A DNA stretch of 64,000 nt from Leishmania donovani (lineage: Eukaryota > Euglenozoa > Kinetoplastea > Trypanosomatida > Trypanosomatidae), in assembly GCF_000227135.1 (NCBI RefSeq), contig NC_018248.1, forward strand, positions 281,670 through 345,669. The letters are read 5' to 3'. The translations under genes and the position numbers were made by a program. Shown piece by piece: positions 43,201 to 53,200 of the stretch. The notes beneath the pieces are model-generated. The model saw only the letters and a list, made by a program, of their open reading frames with translations, was not told the origin of the DNA and did not search any database. Position 1 is the stretch's first letter; the number at the start of each line of letters is the position of its first letter.

Positions 43201-44178
43201 CGCGCGGCCTCACTGCACTTGAGCGGAGAAACACGCGCGAGGGTGGCGGCGCCTCTTCGCCCTTCGCACGTGGCGCTAGCGGCGCTTTCCGAGGAAACTA
43301 TGGCGAAGGCACACGCGCCGCTGACTCACCCCTCCTTAGTGGATTCCGACCCCACTAAAGTGAACACAGAGATGCTGCCCGCCTCCAAGAGCGCCTCGAG
43401 CAACGCTGATGGAAACCAAGCGATGGGTTTCCTGTGCGACCGAGCTTGCACACAGGGCCAGACAGCGGTGACCCCCGCGCAGGAGATCGCCGCGGTTATG
43501 GAGACGACGTGGTGGGTGCGGGTACCTTCAAGTCCCTCAGCTTCATCTCAGGGGCTGGGGACGTCGCAACAGCAGCACCAACTCACGGGATCGCCCCAGT
43601 ACATCCATCTTCCTCTGTCGCTCGCTCTCCGGCCGCTGCGGCAACGCACCCGTTTCGTCGGACTTCTGTGGCGTCTGTGGGTGTCTCTGAAGGTCAGTGA
43701 GCCGGCGCTGAGTCGGGTGCTTCTTCATCGTCGCGGCGGCGCGCCGTCACCTTCTCCGGGTTGCACGTTTGCCGAGGCTTTCGGAGACTGGGTTACAGGC
43801 ACCACACCTGCTCGCGATACGGACACGGGTGAATGTACTGAGGTGGATGTCTCACAGCAGTCCTCGAGCGAGACGAGCACTAGCCTCCGCCTCGGCCGCA
43901 CCATCACAACCACCGCGACGACGGAGGCTTCCAGCAACAGCGACACGGCGGCTGATTCGCAGGTGTTGCCGGCGTCAGGTTCTCTTACGGCGCCTTCGCG
44001 TCCCTCGCCGCTCAAGTGGGGGCTGTACTACGTGGAGGCGCGCACCTGGTGCGCTGTGCAACTGCGCACCGACGCGGACTGGGCTGTAGTGCGGCGCAAG
44101 ATATCCGAGATGGGTACAATGCTGCCGTTTGTGCGCCTGTACCTGCTGCTCGAGGAGGCGGAGCCAACCTCAGAGTAG
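37219..44178 (+). CDS. NEK-like protein kinase with giant low-complexity extension (2319 aa)
   Basis: The first in-frame ATG is 37219, directly followed by a second. The catalytic domain starts at residue 11: glycine loop GQGGFGTV (18-25), VAVK with K45, E63 in helix C, HRDIKPSN (355-362), DFG (376-378) and GTPFYLCPELC (from 395). It ends near 515. HRDIKPSNIYL and the GTP-YL-PE segment are typical of the NIMA-related (NEK) family. Between the hinge (about 125) and helix E (about 330) is an unusual Ala/Thr/Ser-rich insertion of roughly 190 residues. The remaining 1800 residues are mostly disordered, with Ser-rich runs, a short basic Gln/Ala helix (about 1180-1220) and three ordered-looking C-terminal patches near 1755-1808, 2134-2175 and 2264-2315. 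All catalytic residues are present, so it should be active. NEKs in trypanosomatids are numerous and many act at flagellum or basal body; a role here is not known. Confidence 0.9.
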   Translation: MMNDLPRWPRYRPIRVIGQGGFGTVYLCVDTEPTSTMYEQEVAVKAVSLGALSDEEVLMVMSEVSLLKNVGHPNIITYYDSFLYDDDESALSRKGGATLVPQADGDDIAAAGAGFRSQWLCLVTEYMDGGDLAALLRQYSGQELNSTKDVCEATSLSTVGTAAAARKRGRPSAAVTEDAAAGADQGEVSEGDWVSRSRLHRQRLATTLRAAPRPPMSTFPTTVTKATVMRWDGLDASVDQTWMSDASAAAMPTTPLGATDAEAADGAACGSRNGIQMPTAAASNAAVGSAATGAPHLTNVSVKNTVAAAGLASEPLEPQLPPPPNQLWVESFLITDIAKQCLDALAYLHALCIVHRDIKPSNIYLSKRDGTVKIGDFGVSKLLQPAEPFTMTFVGTPFYLCPELCMGDPYSFGADIWALGVVLYELYCLKLPFTSDNVLAQIYVITEGVYDTAALGTPHAFAESQQAVLETLYGPSFLHSERLLHSLVVSMVDKMLQVDPAERPSAEELLTGVFGAGSTSRCGSSAGLPLAPVAPTPVHRPLSTCALAHDSVSTPPQRGPSSFAVKPEGVAATTPQAPSNRLGPSASEQHARWAGSLVAAASSTLQQEQGASRVSLTAPGSRRSRERRDDVVDDFTGAHAPLAVRVKTSVGDILQGMPSAQRERLGNRAAAEERDEKEEVSRAMLPVASPKPTPSSALFHSTVKAGVGSDSANRQAALSPSLAGRERAEVAALPEKRRGSTVGAEPPSLELAEHTALQLLPAAPFPLELLYGGLVNIGDSAVNSTGATGEQRTVDDKASVSTPLGAQATQQASPLSSMLPADRPPAVRTHCDDDDALDHPIGAQTRSEFMALMENIPWLKNAEVFSSIPLSAGCDNVMLVERANRSSVSASGADGALSSATDNTAAGGSEERAEGAAPASKGSRTAPHQRQSQLPSPLRSPHSPATGTEDMQMSSNPLLPVCRAGVVSPTAPRIEVKTISGTTITMGGSRRPPSSRSPFQRGSAGAAEMADAESTQSVSQRRVSGGLTAASRQPPCIPAAPLRQRVSVTALPTTVLTSTPKPPASRPDEPQMTQDSSGPACPSPSLQPRGDADRQPTAVTVASKGASASHPRLFSSSGLEPTVGNAASEARLRPFSAAQMRATAIASASGAAPPTPKAHSPGHCEGYSTTELEALLQAKLLTHYQRRQRQLGAQRTQHAAQEAAKAAARAKLKALYDEVFVSRLDPASSDAAYTAPYHSGGTIGGPSEVPDEFVARTDKRSRAASDSGDSGAHFPGDDAVAAPVARAATQLPALEADAWAKGAPVAVHLTKEAASPSPPSAPSSHGSPLPFSVDATARQAETEESVLRALSAVYSRPVEIPATTVPGTGTLMDDGDYGKDWLAATPAVRRIREAASLAVAVEHQCAAFRRGKEPARLCVAPPWRPPHDSRDVPGLWETSSAEEEADVSARGRLGCPAPASVREEVRWRWSAPPSDLDDTAGTTSEDEERGALLSSTASSSAVPSISTSPSSSSSALLASTSGANMLDAPGQTSKTPSITAAPEADVQQRLQSRKLVPSGGELGGGVIGSRRSPADAHAGGPRPSSLLGSPMYLELDSVDGGIRGGHTRDDGIHGVSLSMSSLADASAKATAAADHEKDETDSASASSSSTTSTISSTSSASHSSASHSSRALSHPHRSKDETRHDVSSSSHDDGSSAQNSSSGSSSDDAPSSASQTASFSFHSFGGAASSTDANDDDAEPCAATKRADSDGDEDMSYTYTVQLDAVTGRRHFEYVCPVTVEVVGALPGGCRVVSAVAALRALDFAKAAPLSAMQVPPSEHCSMKQGSDGLATRVLTAEAPTDLSATPSPHEGGDDTAAANGGISSCPGQDKTFLFDGEYHTMWQEDGGFGAAAASPPTPSAPAPSSSLSSLPPDAGATVGFTAVPGKQQGHVPAANGMAPPEGSQSAREATLHSALPSTTNWQPDATARVAAASSSCVEDGNNDGNGATAHLRGRAASLHLSGETRARVAAPLRPSHVALAALSEETMAKAHAPLTHPSLVDSDPTKVNTEMLPASKSASSNADGNQAMGFLCDRACTQGQTAVTPAQEIAAVMETTWWVRVPSSPSASSQGLGTSQQQHQLTGSPQYIHLPLSLALRPLRQRTRFVGLLWRLWVSLKVSEPALSRVLLHRRGGAPSPSPGCTFAEAFGDWVTGTTPARDTDTGECTEVDVSQQSSSETSTSLRLGRTITTTATTEASSNSDTAADSQVLPASGSLTAPSRPSPLKWGLYYVEARTWCAVQLRTDADWAVVRRKISEMGTMLPFVRLYLLLEEAEPTSE

Positions 44179-44952
44179 GCGGCGCCGTTGAGATAAGGCG
44201 GGGGGGGGACCATCGCCGATGCCCCTCCACACTTCCTCATTTTCCGGATCTACACATGCTGCCTGTTCATATGTTTGCGTGTCTTCGCCAATGTGTTTTT
44301 ACTCACCACAGCCCTTCCGGTTGTGATGCAGAAGGGTAGGCCAGCAGGGATGCAGGCCTCTCCCTCTGTCTCTGTTTTTCTGTGGGCGCAGATGGCCGCA
44401 CGCCGCGATCACAACCGACGGACTTCGCCCCCCCCCCCTTCCCCCGTTTTTCGTCTTGTCTGCGGGTGTGTGACGCCAGCGCTCGTCTTCTCTTCGTTGT
44501 CGATATCTCGTTCTCTGCATCGACGTTCGCTGCCCACCTTCGGTTTAGTGGCCATGCATGTATGTGTGCCCCCCTCCCTGCCCACTCGTCCCTTCTCTGC
44601 CTTCTTCCACCCCCACTCCACCTTCTCACCTGTGGCGTGCGCACTTCTCTCGTCAATCTCCTGCTCTCCTTTCTTCCCTCTCTCTCTTTCCGTGTCGTCA
44701 TGCGATCCTGCAACGCCCCACGTCATTTGTGCCGGCCTCGTGTGTGCGTGCTCTCGCGCCGCACGCCAATGCCTCGTTTTTCACCGTATTATACCATCAC
44801 ACCGGACCCACGTATCAGCAGAGCTTCATTGTCGATTGGCCCTCTTCTGCCCTCTTCCTCATCCTCTTCATCCCCTCTGTGCACAACACACGCACGCGCC
44901 GAGACACCAGACCGTCTTCCCCCGTTGGTTCATCGTACAGTTGAACAGGTTT
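44179..44952 (+). other. Intergenic spacer, no accepted gene
   Basis: About 770 bases, strongly pyrimidine-rich. It stays open in the frame of the next gene from 44275, but that frame begins with TTG and its translation is Cys/Ser/Pro-rich leader-like sequence. A pyrimidine tract at about 44845-44880 with AGs at 44909-44910 and 44939-44940 suggests the splice site lies here. Confidence 0.6.
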
Positions 44953-45843
44953 ATGTGGGCATCGTCGGGATCATCGGCCCCGGCGGCACCGGAGGTGAGC
45001 GCCCGCACGTACGCGGCCGCGTCGCCATCGCCATCGCTGTCCACATCCTCTTCAGCGATCGTGGCGTCCCCGCAGTGGCGGCTGATCTCGACCATCTCGC
45101 AGAAGGCTTCTCGCCAACTCGCCAAGTACCCAGCGCAGTACATCTACGCCTCTGCAGCGGCGGCGCTCGCGCTCACCGTCACCACCACTCTTCTAGCGCG
45201 TCACCTCGTACACCGCGGCGAGGACCGCGTGAGGGATGGGCGCCGGATCTCTGCCGCATCGGTGCCGCCACATGGCGCGGCGACCGGCAGCGGCTGTGCG
45301 GCAGACAAGTTAGGGTGTGTGGAGGGGACGAAGACTGCCCCAGCGCGGCGTGGGGCTGTGGACGGTGACGACGACATCGAGTTTGCCAACCCGGCCGAGA
45401 GCGCCTTCTTCTCCTACGTGCGCCGAGCCAAAAAGCAAAAGGAGGCGCCCCTCTTGGCCGCACTCACCTACCTCGAGACAGCTGTCGCAGAGCTGGTGGA
45501 GGTGCGGCGGAGGCATGCTCATGACGACAGCTTCGTTGGGGATGAGAGCTGTGAGGGCGGTGAAGGGTGCAATCATAATTCGAGCGATGCCCAAGTCAGC
45601 AACATCGATAGTGGCGGAAACCGCAATGATGTCGGTGACAGTGGCGCCGTGGCTGAGGCGCAGGCAAAGGTGCACCGTCTCGCCGTTGCCGCGGATGAGC
45701 TCCTAACGCAGTGGATCTGCAGCCTGGATGGCGTGCCGGTGCGCCAGAGTGAAGTGCTCAAGCAGCGACGAAAAGCGCTGGTACAGGAGGCAGCTGCCCT
45801 GACGCGGCGTATCTCGCCGCATCTTCCGGATATCAGGATGTAG
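44953..45843 (+). CDS. Membrane-anchored candidate BAG-domain protein (296 aa)
   Basis: The chosen ATG 44953 follows candidate splice acceptors at 44909-44910 and 44939-44940; upstream in-frame ATGs (for example 44326 and 44350) lie in pyrimidine-rich leader. Residues 1-60 are Ser/Ala-rich with few acidic residues. A hydrophobic segment at about 64-86 (ASAAAALALTVTTTLLARHL) predicts one membrane span. Residues 147-190 and 234-292 are helical, separated by an acidic Asn/Ser-rich loop. The last block (LLTQWICSLDGVPV at 250-263, then RRKALVQEAAAL at 272-283) closely follows the third helix of BAG domains, which bind the Hsp70 ATPase domain and promote nucleotide exchange. The N-terminus could be an ER or mitochondrial outer-membrane anchor, so this may recruit Hsp70 to a membrane. 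The BAG call is pattern-based and unverified. Confidence 0.72.
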   Translation: MWASSGSSAPAAPEVSARTYAAASPSPSLSTSSSAIVASPQWRLISTISQKASRQLAKYPAQYIYASAAAALALTVTTTLLARHLVHRGEDRVRDGRRISAASVPPHGAATGSGCAADKLGCVEGTKTAPARRGAVDGDDDIEFANPAESAFFSYVRRAKKQKEAPLLAALTYLETAVAELVEVRRRHAHDDSFVGDESCEGGEGCNHNSSDAQVSNIDSGGNRNDVGDSGAVAEAQAKVHRLAVAADELLTQWICSLDGVPVRQSEVLKQRRKALVQEAAALTRRISPHLPDIRM

Positions 45844-47243
45844 GCCCCGCTCTCCTGTTTTCTCTCGGCTCGACACCCTTGCGTGCTGCCAGCGAGGGCG
45901 GGAAGGGCATCAGGCACTGCGCTGAGCCACCAAGCCGTGCTAAAGTAGATACCGCCAACATGTGTGCATGACCAGAATGTGAGAGACAGTGACGGGAGCG
46001 GGTGCAGGAGGATTGCGTCGCTGGTGTGAATGCTGCCTGCACGCGCATGTGTACGCGTCCGTGTAGCGTTGGCGGGCAGGAGAGATGCTTTGCGTGAGGT
46101 GGCCAAGCCACCGGACGCAGAGAGATACGCTGCGCGCCGCAACGCGGAACACACACCCGCAAACTTCGACACGCACAGGTGTGCGTTTGGCGCTGGCTGC
46201 ATATCGACACGTTTTCGCTTTTCAGTCACTGCCGAGTAGGCCGAGACACCTTGCATGCGAAAGGAAGCGGCGTGCCGTGATGGCGGTGGCTCTTTTCCTT
46301 TCGATCGCTCACCCCCCCCCTCCCCCCCCTCGATCCTCCCCTTCTCACCACCACCACATGTGGCCACCCAAGACGTGTGCTCAAGCAACAAACATGACCC
46401 TCGGTGCATGGCCGACAGCTGGAGGCTGGGATCGCGGGAGTGGGGATGGGGAGATTGCGAGGAGGAAAGAATGCGAGAGAGGCACACAGATCAGAGGAGC
46501 GCATGAGGACGTATGTCCCCCTCTCCCCCGTCCCGCTGCCGCCTTTTGCTGCGTTGACCGGCCCCTTTTCATGTTCGTCGCGCTGCGGGTACGGATGTGA
46601 TCACGCAGATGCGGCGACGTTGGCATGACACAGGCACATGCACACACATACACACACACACACCTGCCTGTTCTCCTCCTTCTCCCCCTCTTTTCTTCCC
46701 TCGACGTCTTCCAGCGCGTGTAAAGCGACGCCCACATGCACGCGTGGGCCTGCGCGTGTCTACAGCTCTGTCTCTTCAGTCCCTCCTCTGCCATCCCTGC
46801 GGCTCTCTTCCACACACGTGTGCGTGAGAGTGTGTGCGTGTGTGCGTGTGTGCAATGCGCAGCGCATCTAAGCCATTGCCCGTGATACGGACCGCGATAC
46901 GCACCCGAACTCGAGGCAGAAGAACGAAGCAAGTAAGATTCCGGCGTGGACGTGTGCTCAGTCAGTTGCCATCTCCATCGCTCCCTCGGCGGCACCCACC
47001 CAATCCACCCACAGAAGCAGATATACACAGAGCTTTCCTGCGATAGAATCTGCCTCTTCCCTTAGCACACACACACACACACACGGGGAGGGGCAGAGAA
47101 AGCGAAGAGCACATTGGCGAGGCTGTCCCCCCCCTCCCCCGCTGACGGACTTGTAGTGGCACACCGTTGTCCTTTCTCCGCGTGCCCATACTTCTCTTGC
47201 CTCTCTTTTTCCACATTTGCGCTAAGGCCGACGCCGCTTGCTC
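45844..47243 (+). other. Intergenic spacer, no gene
   Basis: About 1.4 kb. The first 400 bases are purine-mixed, later parts pyrimidine-rich with a poly-C run near 46312-46329 and CA/TG tracts near 46640-46662 and 47066-47083. Nothing else was recognised. Confidence 0.65.
47169..47226 (+). promoter_or_regulatory. Predicted spliced-leader acceptor for the MGN protein
   Basis: A pyrimidine tract (about 47169-47213) is followed by AG at 47225-47226, the first AG after the tract, 17 bases before the ATG at 47244. This supports the MGNSSS start, on which the myristoylation call depends. Confidence 0.5.
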
Positions 47244-50200
47244 ATGGGGAACAGCAGCAGCAGGCGCAGCAGCAGCAGCAGCAGCGGCAGCGGCAGCTCG
47301 CTGTCGCACACCGCCGTCGGTGGCAGCAGCCGCCGCCAGCGCAGTCGCGATTCACAGGTGAGGGGGAGGCCGGCCTTGAGGTCTCTATACTCGGGTAAAA
47401 ACGTATCGGCCGTAACTAGTGCTACTGCGACGAGTTCTCGCGTCGCGGCTTCTTCCCTCTTGACAGGTAGTGGTTTACGAACGCGCAAGCAGCACAGAGA
47501 CGCCGCGGCAGGGGCCATGACGACGTCGGCAGCGACGCAGGACAATAACCTCGCCAGCCCCGTCTCTTCAATTCACCGGCACGGGTTGCTCTCTCTCTCA
47601 TCGCTTCCGACCAAGAGCCTCGTGCCTTCGCCGGCGCGTGCGACTGCGGCTGCCGTCACGGCGTCTCAGCACTCCGTAGGCGAAAGAGGACACCCACTAA
47701 GAGACTCGCGAGGAAGAGAAAGGCCATGTGATGCAGAGTTGTCGCCGCAGCAGCGCCACCACCAGCAGCAGAACAATGACTTCGACTTGGCTGTGATCGA
47801 CGCCTCAAACTCTTGTCAAGCTCACGGAGGCGACGAAAACGCCAACGGTGGCGCTGCTCGGAGCGGCTCGGCTGTGAGTGTGCATCGCGCACGCTCATCT
47901 TCGACGCTACAGGCGGCGACCGATTCTGCGGTACCACTGCCGCTCAGAACTCTGCTGATTCTGGAAGATGCCCACCCCGCCGCCAAGGTAAGCACGGCGC
48001 CTACTCCAGCCGGCGGCCACACGCGAGGGACCGTGTCCATGAGGCGCGGGGGCGACACAGAGGTCGACATGAACGAGCACAACACTGACTCCTCGCAAGT
48101 CTGCCGCGCCATTTCGCCGTCAACTTTGAACCCGAAGGGTAGGGTGCCGCTTGAGTCTCCGGCCTTCTCATGCCCGCCGTCGACGGCGGCGCCACCGCTG
48201 CCTGTGGGCCGGGCAGCCCGTTCCACCAACGCGCCATGCCATCCGTCGACGACAACGACGAGCACCGCCACGCCTCAGCGGCCAGACGAGCCTCTCGACT
48301 TGGGCGTCAAGGGTGCCGTTGACCGCGGCAGCGGCAACAGTAAGTCTGACCTCAAGTCCAAGACTGAGGGCGCAGGCGACGGCCGCAGTGGAGGCGGAGG
48401 CGGCGGCTTCTGGCGTAGGCAGTCACGCAATCTCTTATTTCGCAAGCTCCTCTCTCGGCCTGGCTCTCGTGCAGAGCGGTCATCGTTGCCCTCCCGCCCC
48501 AAGGCGGGCGAAGACGGAGGCAGCGCCCGAGGCACCAAAGCAGAGCTCACTGCTGGGGAAGGTTCGCTCTGCCGCAGAGACGTCGAGGCAAAGACTGTGT
48601 ACAAGCGCACCTCGCCTGCGCAGCGTGCCCATGACGTGCCGTCGACTGCGCCTGCAGCTCTGGCCACGCAACCAAGATCTTCAGCATCGTCGCCCTTCCC
48701 CGCCGTCGCCGCCGCGGCGACGGCAACTGGGCTTGCTGTGTCGAGGCCACCGACCTCTTCGATGACGGCGCGGCGGGTTTCCGCGTTTCAGCCCTCGGGT
48801 GCCGCGGGGCATTCAGTTGGGCGTACAACGGTCGCCCCGACGGTGGACGATGCGCGCAGCCCCGCGAGTGACTCGAAGAGCCCTCGCGGTGCTGAAGACG
48901 TGTCGGGGCCGAGGCCGAGCGGGAAGGAGTGCGGCGAAGCTCTGCCGCGAGGTCTTCCAGTTTCCATAGAAACACCACACTTTCTCCAGCTGGTACCAGG
49001 AGAACAAGCGGGGCACCAGGGCAGCGAGGAGAGCGACTCGACGACGCCGACGGACACCAACTCGGCACCGATTCTGCCGCCACCGACGACGGCTTCTTTC
49101 GCGGAAGCGGTGTGGGGCACACGACGAGCCGCCGCGCCAGCAACCCCTACGACGGCCACCGACAACACAAGCCTCTTCTCTGACGACGACCACGATAATG
49201 GCCAAGACAGCGACTGTGTCACCGCCGCCGCATCGCCGTCGGTATACTACTCGTTTCACCAGCAGCCGCGGCAACTGAAGGCTCCCGGCGTCCCTGGTGC
49301 CGGCTTATCATCCACCACTACTGTGACGGACACGACGGCGCGAGTATCGCCACGGTCGCCTTTCGTCTCACCTCTCACAGCCGTCGTAGCGGCAGAGAGC
49401 GGCGGTTCAGCTGCCGCGGCGGCGTTTCCGTCTTCGGCAGCCACGACTGATGCGTGCTTGAGAGGCCGCCGGTCGGTGAGTCAATCTGTTATCATCGCGG
49501 CGTGGAATCGAATGGGCGCCCGCACAGGCGCCCCTGTAAGTGGCGTTGGCGCGGGCGGAGGCCATAACGGCGGGGTTGAGAGTCCCGAGCCATCGGCAGA
49601 GGCGCTGCAGATGTCGTTTGCGCTGAGAAAGTCACTTGCCGTCGCCGGCGATAGCATTGGTGGCGGTGATGAGCTGGCAACCTCCGCAGTACCTGCGAGC
49701 AGGGACACTCAGCTCGCTCGGGTGCCGACTGGTGCGGCGGCTGAGGTGGCGACAGGCAAAGCATCGTTTTTCCGCCACCAGTGCACCGTCGCTGGCCATC
49801 AGGAAGCAGGCAGCCGCGGCTCTTCACGCCGCTCTTGGGCCAGCGTCGCTTCCATGCTGCCGATTCGGCGCCGCTCCGTCGTAACACGTCAGCGGGAACC
49901 ACCTGCGCTTTTTTCTCCTTCGCCGGAGAACAGCGAGCCCAGCGATGCCGTGCCACAGCCGTTCTCTGCCCTCGGTCAGCTCTCCATCCGTGAAGGCGCA
50001 CCCGCGGCGGGCCATCCTGCATCACCGCCCACGCCCACTAAGGCCGCGAATGACATCGCTCATAGTTGGGTGGCAGCACCACCGCAGGAGCTACATCGGC
50101 CGCCAAGGGCACGAATAAAGTACAAGAAGGAGGCTCCCTCCGCGGACAGGGCACTGCCTCTCATGCGTGAGCCCCCTGCCAGCTTGCGCACATCCACCGC

Positions 50201-53200
50201 GACTTCAACCTCCATCGCGACGCAGTGGCCGTCGTCACAGGAGAGTCGGGGGAGCGACACCAGCCTGTCGACTATGCAGTCGCTACAGGCGGGCATCCTT
50301 GTCCCGGTAAACGGCGAGGATAGAAGTGGCGGGGGCTTGGTGGAGGAGCGGGAGCGTCTGTCGGTGCGCCGCACGACGGCATACGACGAGGAAATGGGGT
50401 CCGCAACAGCCACGACCGTCGACGCGGATGAGGAGGATCGAGCTAACGAGGAAGGTGGCGCGGCAGAGAGGCAGGCCGCACCACGAAGTCCTCAGTCGCT
50501 CGCTCAGCACCAACTCCAGCGGCAGCCGATCGAGGAGCACCCGCACCGGGCATCCGCCCCTGGGTTCACAACAACGCACACTACCGTGGCTGCCAACAGT
50601 GCTGCGCCTGGCCTGCTGTTGGCTCATGACAACGACCAGCAGCACTACTCTCCGCCGCACTGCATGGGGAGCGGCACCTTCTTCGCACCGAGCACATGCG
50701 GGGCAGCTGCGTGTGGTGCCATTTTATGGGTGCACAGCAGCCCTTCCTCGCCGCGATCGTACAGCACAAGCGACTCGCGTCTGGAGGTGGCGAGAGACGC
50801 ACAGGATGTAGAGGACGAGGAGGACAGCATCGACGAGGTCGGCCTAAGGCGCACGCGAGATGGCGAGGATGCGCGCTGTCGATTACACAGGTCTGGGGAC
50901 GAACATGCGAAGCACTTCGTCGGGCTCGATGCCAGCCCCTTCAACCGAAACTACTCGTCTCCTTCAGTATTCGCTTATCGAAGCGACTCCACCGGCTTCA
51001 ACGCCATGACGGCCGCTACTCGCGGCGGCGGCGGGGCAAAGCGGGCGGCTCTGGTGCGCAGCAGCAGCCACCAGCTGCTGTCTCGGCGCTCGCAGTCAGA
51101 GCCGACGCGCAATACATCGCTTTTGTCCTCGACGGCGCGGGTTATGCCGCGGTGGAGAGAGCGGTTGACGCCGACGCCGCAGCCGACCTCGCTGCTTTCT
51201 TCGAGTACCGCGCGAGATGACGTCGACGGCACCGCCAGTGGTCTCCTGTCTGCCCCGCGGGGTCGGCGAGGACTGACCTCGCAGGGAGCGCCTCCACTTG
51301 CACACCAGCCAAGTGCGCATCTCCATCCACCGCCGCCTCCGACCTCGGCGTTGCCGTCGCACGTGCCACAATATCTTCGGCGCGAGATCTCTGGCAGCCT
51401 GGGTAGCGTGCGGTGGCAGGAGGTGAGTCTGCACGCCAGTGGTGGGCGAGCCTCGCCGAACTTCGGCTTTGCCGGAAGCAGCCGAGTCAACGACGACACG
51501 CCGCCGCACTACGATGCTCTGGACGACGACGACGAGGATAACGCCGAGGACGGCGGTGACGATGGGGCGCAGCGGCGCCAAGGCTGCCCGGTCAGTGGCG
51601 CGGTCGGCGAAGACACCGGAGACGACGGTGATGACACCTTTCTCTGCTTGGAGAGCAGCGAGGCGCCGACGTGGGGCATGGCGACGTTGCGGACATGGCA
51701 TCGCGACGACGCCGAAGACGACGATGAGGATGGCCGCGACGAGGAGGAGGACAAAGACGATACCAGTGAAAACGGCGCAGGGAGCTGCGGCAGCGGTGAA
51801 GCTCGCAGTGGCGGCAGACATTGCTTGCGGTTGCCGCAGCGTCACCGCTGGTGCCGATCCGTGACTCCGCCTTCGGCGAGCACGCAGCTACCCACGCAGC
51901 AGCCGCAGGAGTCGTGCAACGTTGGCCGTGCGTCTCGCGAGTTTGATCCCTCGACGCCGTCCGAGCAGGGCATCCCGCCGTCTCGCACCGGCACGCGGAC
52001 CTTCGCTGACGCCATCGTCCGCCTCCCACAGACTCGCTATGAGCCGCCGATGCCGTCGAATAGAAACACCTTCACAGCCTTCGTGCACTTGTCGGACATC
52101 TCCTCCTCGCAGCTGCTCGCCACAGCAGCGGCGACGTTTCAGTGCGGGTTCGATGCGCACCTCCGCGGTGTATCATCAGGGGTGCACGGTGATGAGGCGG
52201 CGGCGGCGACGTCGGAGGATGGCGGTTACGCTGTTCACCGAGCGGGGCCCCACGTGCACACGCCAGCCATCGCCGACACGCTCATCCTGAACGGCTACGC
52301 CTTCCAAGAGGCGCACCTCGCCGACGGCTCTGGTGTCGGGGCAGACGTTGTGGATGCGGCGGGCGGCGCGCTGCCTATTAGCCCGCTCAACTCTTCCTTG
52401 GGCACCGCCCCGACGGACCACATCTCGCGAGTCGACACACCTGTGCTGGTGGCAGTCCACGGCGCCGTGGCCAGGCGAACCCCGCTAAGCGAAGAGGCCG
52501 AAGCGGCGAGCGCGAGGTCTGAGTCGCCCGACGCGCTCTCCTGCGTTACACCGCCCAAGTTGAGAAGCGTCACAAAGGCGCCGCGGGGGCTGAATCACGC
52601 TGCTGCCGCCGTCGCCGCGGCGGCGGTCGGCTTGGATGGGAGCAGTGGTGGCTTTGATGGTGACAACGATGCAGGCAGCGACGACCTGTCAGTGCCAGCG
52701 GCGCAGCCGGGAGCCACGTCGCCGCGAACATCGTGGAGCCTAGAGTCGATGAGAGCCGGTGGCGCCCCCGTGTCTGAGGGGGAGCGACATGCGTTGTCGG
52801 ACGAGGAGAGGCCGTGGCTTGACGCCTTTGGACACTCGACACCTTTGCTCCACAGCGTGGCCGACGCGGTGGTCGCGGTGGAAGCTCCCGCCACTGTGGA
52901 CAGTCGCTTACAGCACTCGGCTCCGCTTTCCACATCTCAGTCGCTGCCGTGGTGGAATCGCCACCGCCACACCACCCGATCGGAGGGCAGTGACACCATG
53001 GACTTCAGCCAGCGTGGGGGCGAGAGCGGCAACGGCGGTGGCGGGCACTCGCCCTACAGCTCAGTCTCCGTCAACAGTGCTCTTGTTGTTGTGCCGGGTG
53101 GCCGCGCCGCGTCTCTGGCATCTCCGGCAACCCCCACCGGCTCCGTGGCCATCACCGGGCCGCCTCTGGGTCACACATTGCATCCAGGCGGCGGCGCCGT

